DNA of 8,183 nucleotides from Anaerolineae bacterium (lineage in GTDB: Bacteria; Chloroflexota; Anaerolineae; SpSt-600), in contig JAPWUT010000070.1 in the NCBI GenBank assembly GCA_028275425.1, positions 1-8,183 on the forward strand, read 5' to 3'. Both the position numbers and the translations under genes were made by a program. Below, one piece after another: positions 6,335 to 8,183 of the stretch (position 1 is the stretch's first letter; each line of letters begins with the position of its first letter). The notes under the pieces were generated by a model. That model was not told the origin of the DNA and searched no databases. It worked only from the letters and a program-made list of their open reading frames with translations.

Positions 6335-6354
6335 CCCCCTTTTTTCGGCGGGGG
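6335..6354 (-). other. Stem-loop just after the pnp stop codon
   Basis: A CCCCC/GGGGG stem with a 10-base loop begins two bases beyond the pnp TAA. In minus-strand RNA the loop is A-rich and no U-run follows the stem, so it does not look like an intrinsic terminator by itself. It may protect the pnp mRNA 3' end, or be part of a composite end together with the hairpin at 6294-6320. Confidence 0.35.
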
Positions 6355-6356
6355 AA

Positions 6357-8183
6357 TTAAGGCTTACGGGAAGGCCTAATCCTTATCCTTGCCCCTACGC
6401 TGGCCGGCGATTTAGTAGGCGTGCTCTTCTTTTGGGATTGCCGATCCCGGGCCCTCGCTTCTTCGGCAGTCCAACCTTCTAAAACGGCTTGGCGTGAGAG
6501 CTTAATCCGGCCATCTTTATCAATGTCTATGACCATGACCATTATCTCGTCCCCTTCTTTCACCACATCCTCAACCCTTGAGACCCGGCGATCGGAGAGC
6601 TGGGATTTGTGGAGCAAACCCTCCTTGCCCGGAAGTATCTCCACGAAAGCACCGAAATCGGTTATCCGCACTACTTTACCCAGGTAGATTTTGCCGACTT
6701 CAGCCTCCTCGGTGAGGCTTTTTATCATTTGGATAGCTTTTTCAACCCCTGCCCCATCAACGCCAGCTACGTAAACAGTCCCATCGTCCTCTATGTCAAT
6801 CTTCGTTTTTGTTTCATCAATGATGTGGCGGATGGTACGCCCGCCTGGGCCAATCACGAGGCCTATCTTCTCCGGCTCAATCTTTATCATGCTGACTTTG
6901 GGGGCGTAGGGTGAAATGGATGACCTGGGCTTATCAATTAGTGAAAGCATTTTGTCCAGGATGAAGAGGCGTGCTTCCCGCGCCCGGGCCAGGGCTTCGG
7001 CCAGAACTTCGTGGGAGATTCCGGGAACCTTTAAGTCCATCTGGATAGCAGTAATACCTTTCGCTGTCCCGGCCACCTTAAAATCCATATCGCCCAAGTG
7101 GTCTTCCATGCCTTGGATATCGGTTAACAGAGCGTAGCGGCCATCTTCCTTTACGAGGCCTATGGATATACCGGCCACCGGCGCTTTTATGGGCACACCC
7201 GCATCCATTAAGGCCAAGGTTGAGCCACAGACCGAAGCCATAGATGTAGAGCCATTGGAGGAAAGCACTTCGGAAACAAGCCGTATGGTGTATGGGAATT
7301 CCTCCTCCGGCGGGATAACCGGGGCCAGAGCTCTTTCGGCCAGAGCGCCATGGCCAATTTCCCGCCGGCTTGGGGCCTTTATGGGTTTGGCTTCGCCTGT
7401 GGAATAAGGTGGGAAATTGTAGTGGTGGATGAAGCGCTTGGTTTCTTCGGCCATTAAGCTGTCCATTATCTGCTCATCGCTATGGGTTCCGAGCGTGGCT
7501 ATGGTCAGAACTTGAGTTTCTCCCCTGGTGAAGAGTCCGGAGCCATGAGTTCTGGGAAGTAGCCCGACCTCGCAACTTATTGGCCTTATATCCTTGAGCC
7601 CACGGCCATCAGGGCGAATCCCTTCGTCCAAGATGCGCTTGCGGACGATGTCTCTGAGGACTTGGAAGAAAGCCTCTTTTATGTCTTGAGGAGAATGCTC
7701 TTGGCCAAGTTCAACCAATAGCTGCGCCAAGAGGGAATCTAAGGCTTCGTTCCTCTCGGCCTTTATCAGGTTTTGGTTGAGGATTTCCTTAATCGGAGCC
7801 TCAACCCTTTCGGCCACGGCTTTGAGGGTAGCCTCGGGAAGCTGGTACAAGGGGACTTCCATCTTGGGCTTCCCGACCTTTTCAGCCATTTCCTTCTGGA
7901 CCCGGATGAAGGCTTGGAGGGCTTGGTGGCCAATCTTTATGGCCTCTAAAACTATATCCTCCGGCGCCTCCATTGCTCCCGCTTCTACCATGATGACCGC
8001 TTCCTCAGTGCCGGCTACTTTTATATCAATCAAACTCCGCTCCATCTGCGAATTGGTGGGGTTTACCACGAACTCGCCATCAATGTATCCTACTTTTACT
8101 GCCCCTATAGGCCCATTGAAAGGTATGTCGGATATGGTCAAGGCTGCGGAAGCGCCGACTATGGCCGGTATATCTATGGAGTG
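6357..8183 (-). CDS. pnp: Polynucleotide phosphorylase (PNPase), N-terminus outside the window
   Basis: Phosphorolytic 3'-5' exoribonuclease of mRNA turnover; it releases nucleoside diphosphates from RNA. The reading frame stays open to the right edge, and the first visible residues (HSIDIPAIVGASAAL, then SDIPFNGPIGA) match the end of the first RNase PH domain of known PNPases. A TTG at 8141 is therefore an internal leucine and not the start; roughly 120 residues are missing. Counting from the first visible residue (608 in all): end of RNase PH domain 1 and the helical linker (about 1-180), RNase PH domain 2 (about 190-410) with the phosphate-binding GSTSMASVCG (311-320) and the catalytic set D361, D367 and K369, which corresponds to E. 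coli D486, D492 and K494. A KH domain follows with a GPGG loop (445-448), then an S1 domain (about 496-564) and a basic tail rich in Arg, Lys, Ser and Pro. All key residues are present. rpsO often precedes pnp in bacteria, but that side is not visible. Confidence 0.97.
   Translation of the reverse strand, partial: HSIDIPAIVGASAALTISDIPFNGPIGAVKVGYIDGEFVVNPTNSQMERSLIDIKVAGTEEAVIMVEAGAMEAPEDIVLEAIKIGHQALQAFIRVQKEMAEKVGKPKMEVPLYQLPEATLKAVAERVEAPIKEILNQNLIKAERNEALDSLLAQLLVELGQEHSPQDIKEAFFQVLRDIVRKRILDEGIRPDGRGLKDIRPISCEVGLLPRTHGSGLFTRGETQVLTIATLGTHSDEQIMDSLMAEETKRFIHHYNFPPYSTGEAKPIKAPSRREIGHGALAERALAPVIPPEEEFPYTIRLVSEVLSSNGSTSMASVCGSTLALMDAGVPIKAPVAGISIGLVKEDGRYALLTDIQGMEDHLGDMDFKVAGTAKGITAIQMDLKVPGISHEVLAEALARAREARLFILDKMLSLIDKPRSSISPYAPKVSMIKIEPEKIGLVIGPGGRTIRHIIDETKTKIDIEDDGTVYVAGVDGAGVEKAIQMIKSLTEEAEVGKIYLGKVVRITDFGAFVEILPGKEGLLHKSQLSDRRVSRVEDVVKEGDEIMVMVIDIDKDGRIKLSRQAVLEGWTAEEARARDRQSQKKSTPTKSPASVGARIRIRPSRKP

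Noticed and set aside
8139..8141. TTG as the pnp start codon
   Set aside because: The frame continues upstream to the window edge with residues that match the PNPase core, so the TTG encodes an internal leucine.

Overview
The window looks like a chromosomal stretch from a bacterium of moderate G+C content with compact gene spacing. Every gene I can support lies on the minus strand, so the window reads from right to left. The G-rich palindromes in the spacers, the PNPase KH loop (GPGG) and the DUF6485/DUF362 gene pair would fit a Chloroflexota (Anaerolineae-like) bacterium. That placement is inference from pattern familiarity, not a demonstrated assignment.

Layout in the order of transcription (high to low coordinates): (1) pnp, polynucleotide phosphorylase, with its N-terminal part beyond the right edge; (2) a short spacer with two stem-loops, the second followed by a T-rich tract that runs directly into a full-length Shine-Dalgarno sequence; (3) ppdK, a complete pyruvate phosphate dikinase with all expected catalytic residues; (4) a strong hairpin that pairs better in minus-strand RNA than in plus-strand RNA, read as the ppdK terminator; (5) a 66-residue cysteine-rich DUF6485-type protein, followed after 11 bases by a 405-residue DUF362 protein with a C-terminal membrane anchor; (6) a spacer of about 130 bases with two small hairpins bounded by inverted GTAG/CTAC and a possible 11-codon leader ORF; (7) a 205-residue two-helix membrane protein of unknown function, overlapped at its end by (8) an AI-2E/UPF0118-family membrane transporter; (9) about 200 bases without a convincing gene, holding a leftward sigma70-like promoter and G-rich inverted repeats.

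The window mixes housekeeping functions (RNA turnover, interconversion of pyruvate and PEP) with two small probable operons of poorly characterised proteins. One pairs the cysteine-rich protein with the DUF362 protein; the other pairs the two-helix membrane protein with the permease. I see no CRISPR array, transposase, toxin-antitoxin pair, tRNA, rRNA or biosynthetic cluster. I found no clear new system. The items most worth a second look are regulatory: the ppdK leader, the leader ORF and hairpin ahead of the 205-residue gene, and the partnership of the cysteine-rich and DUF362 proteins.
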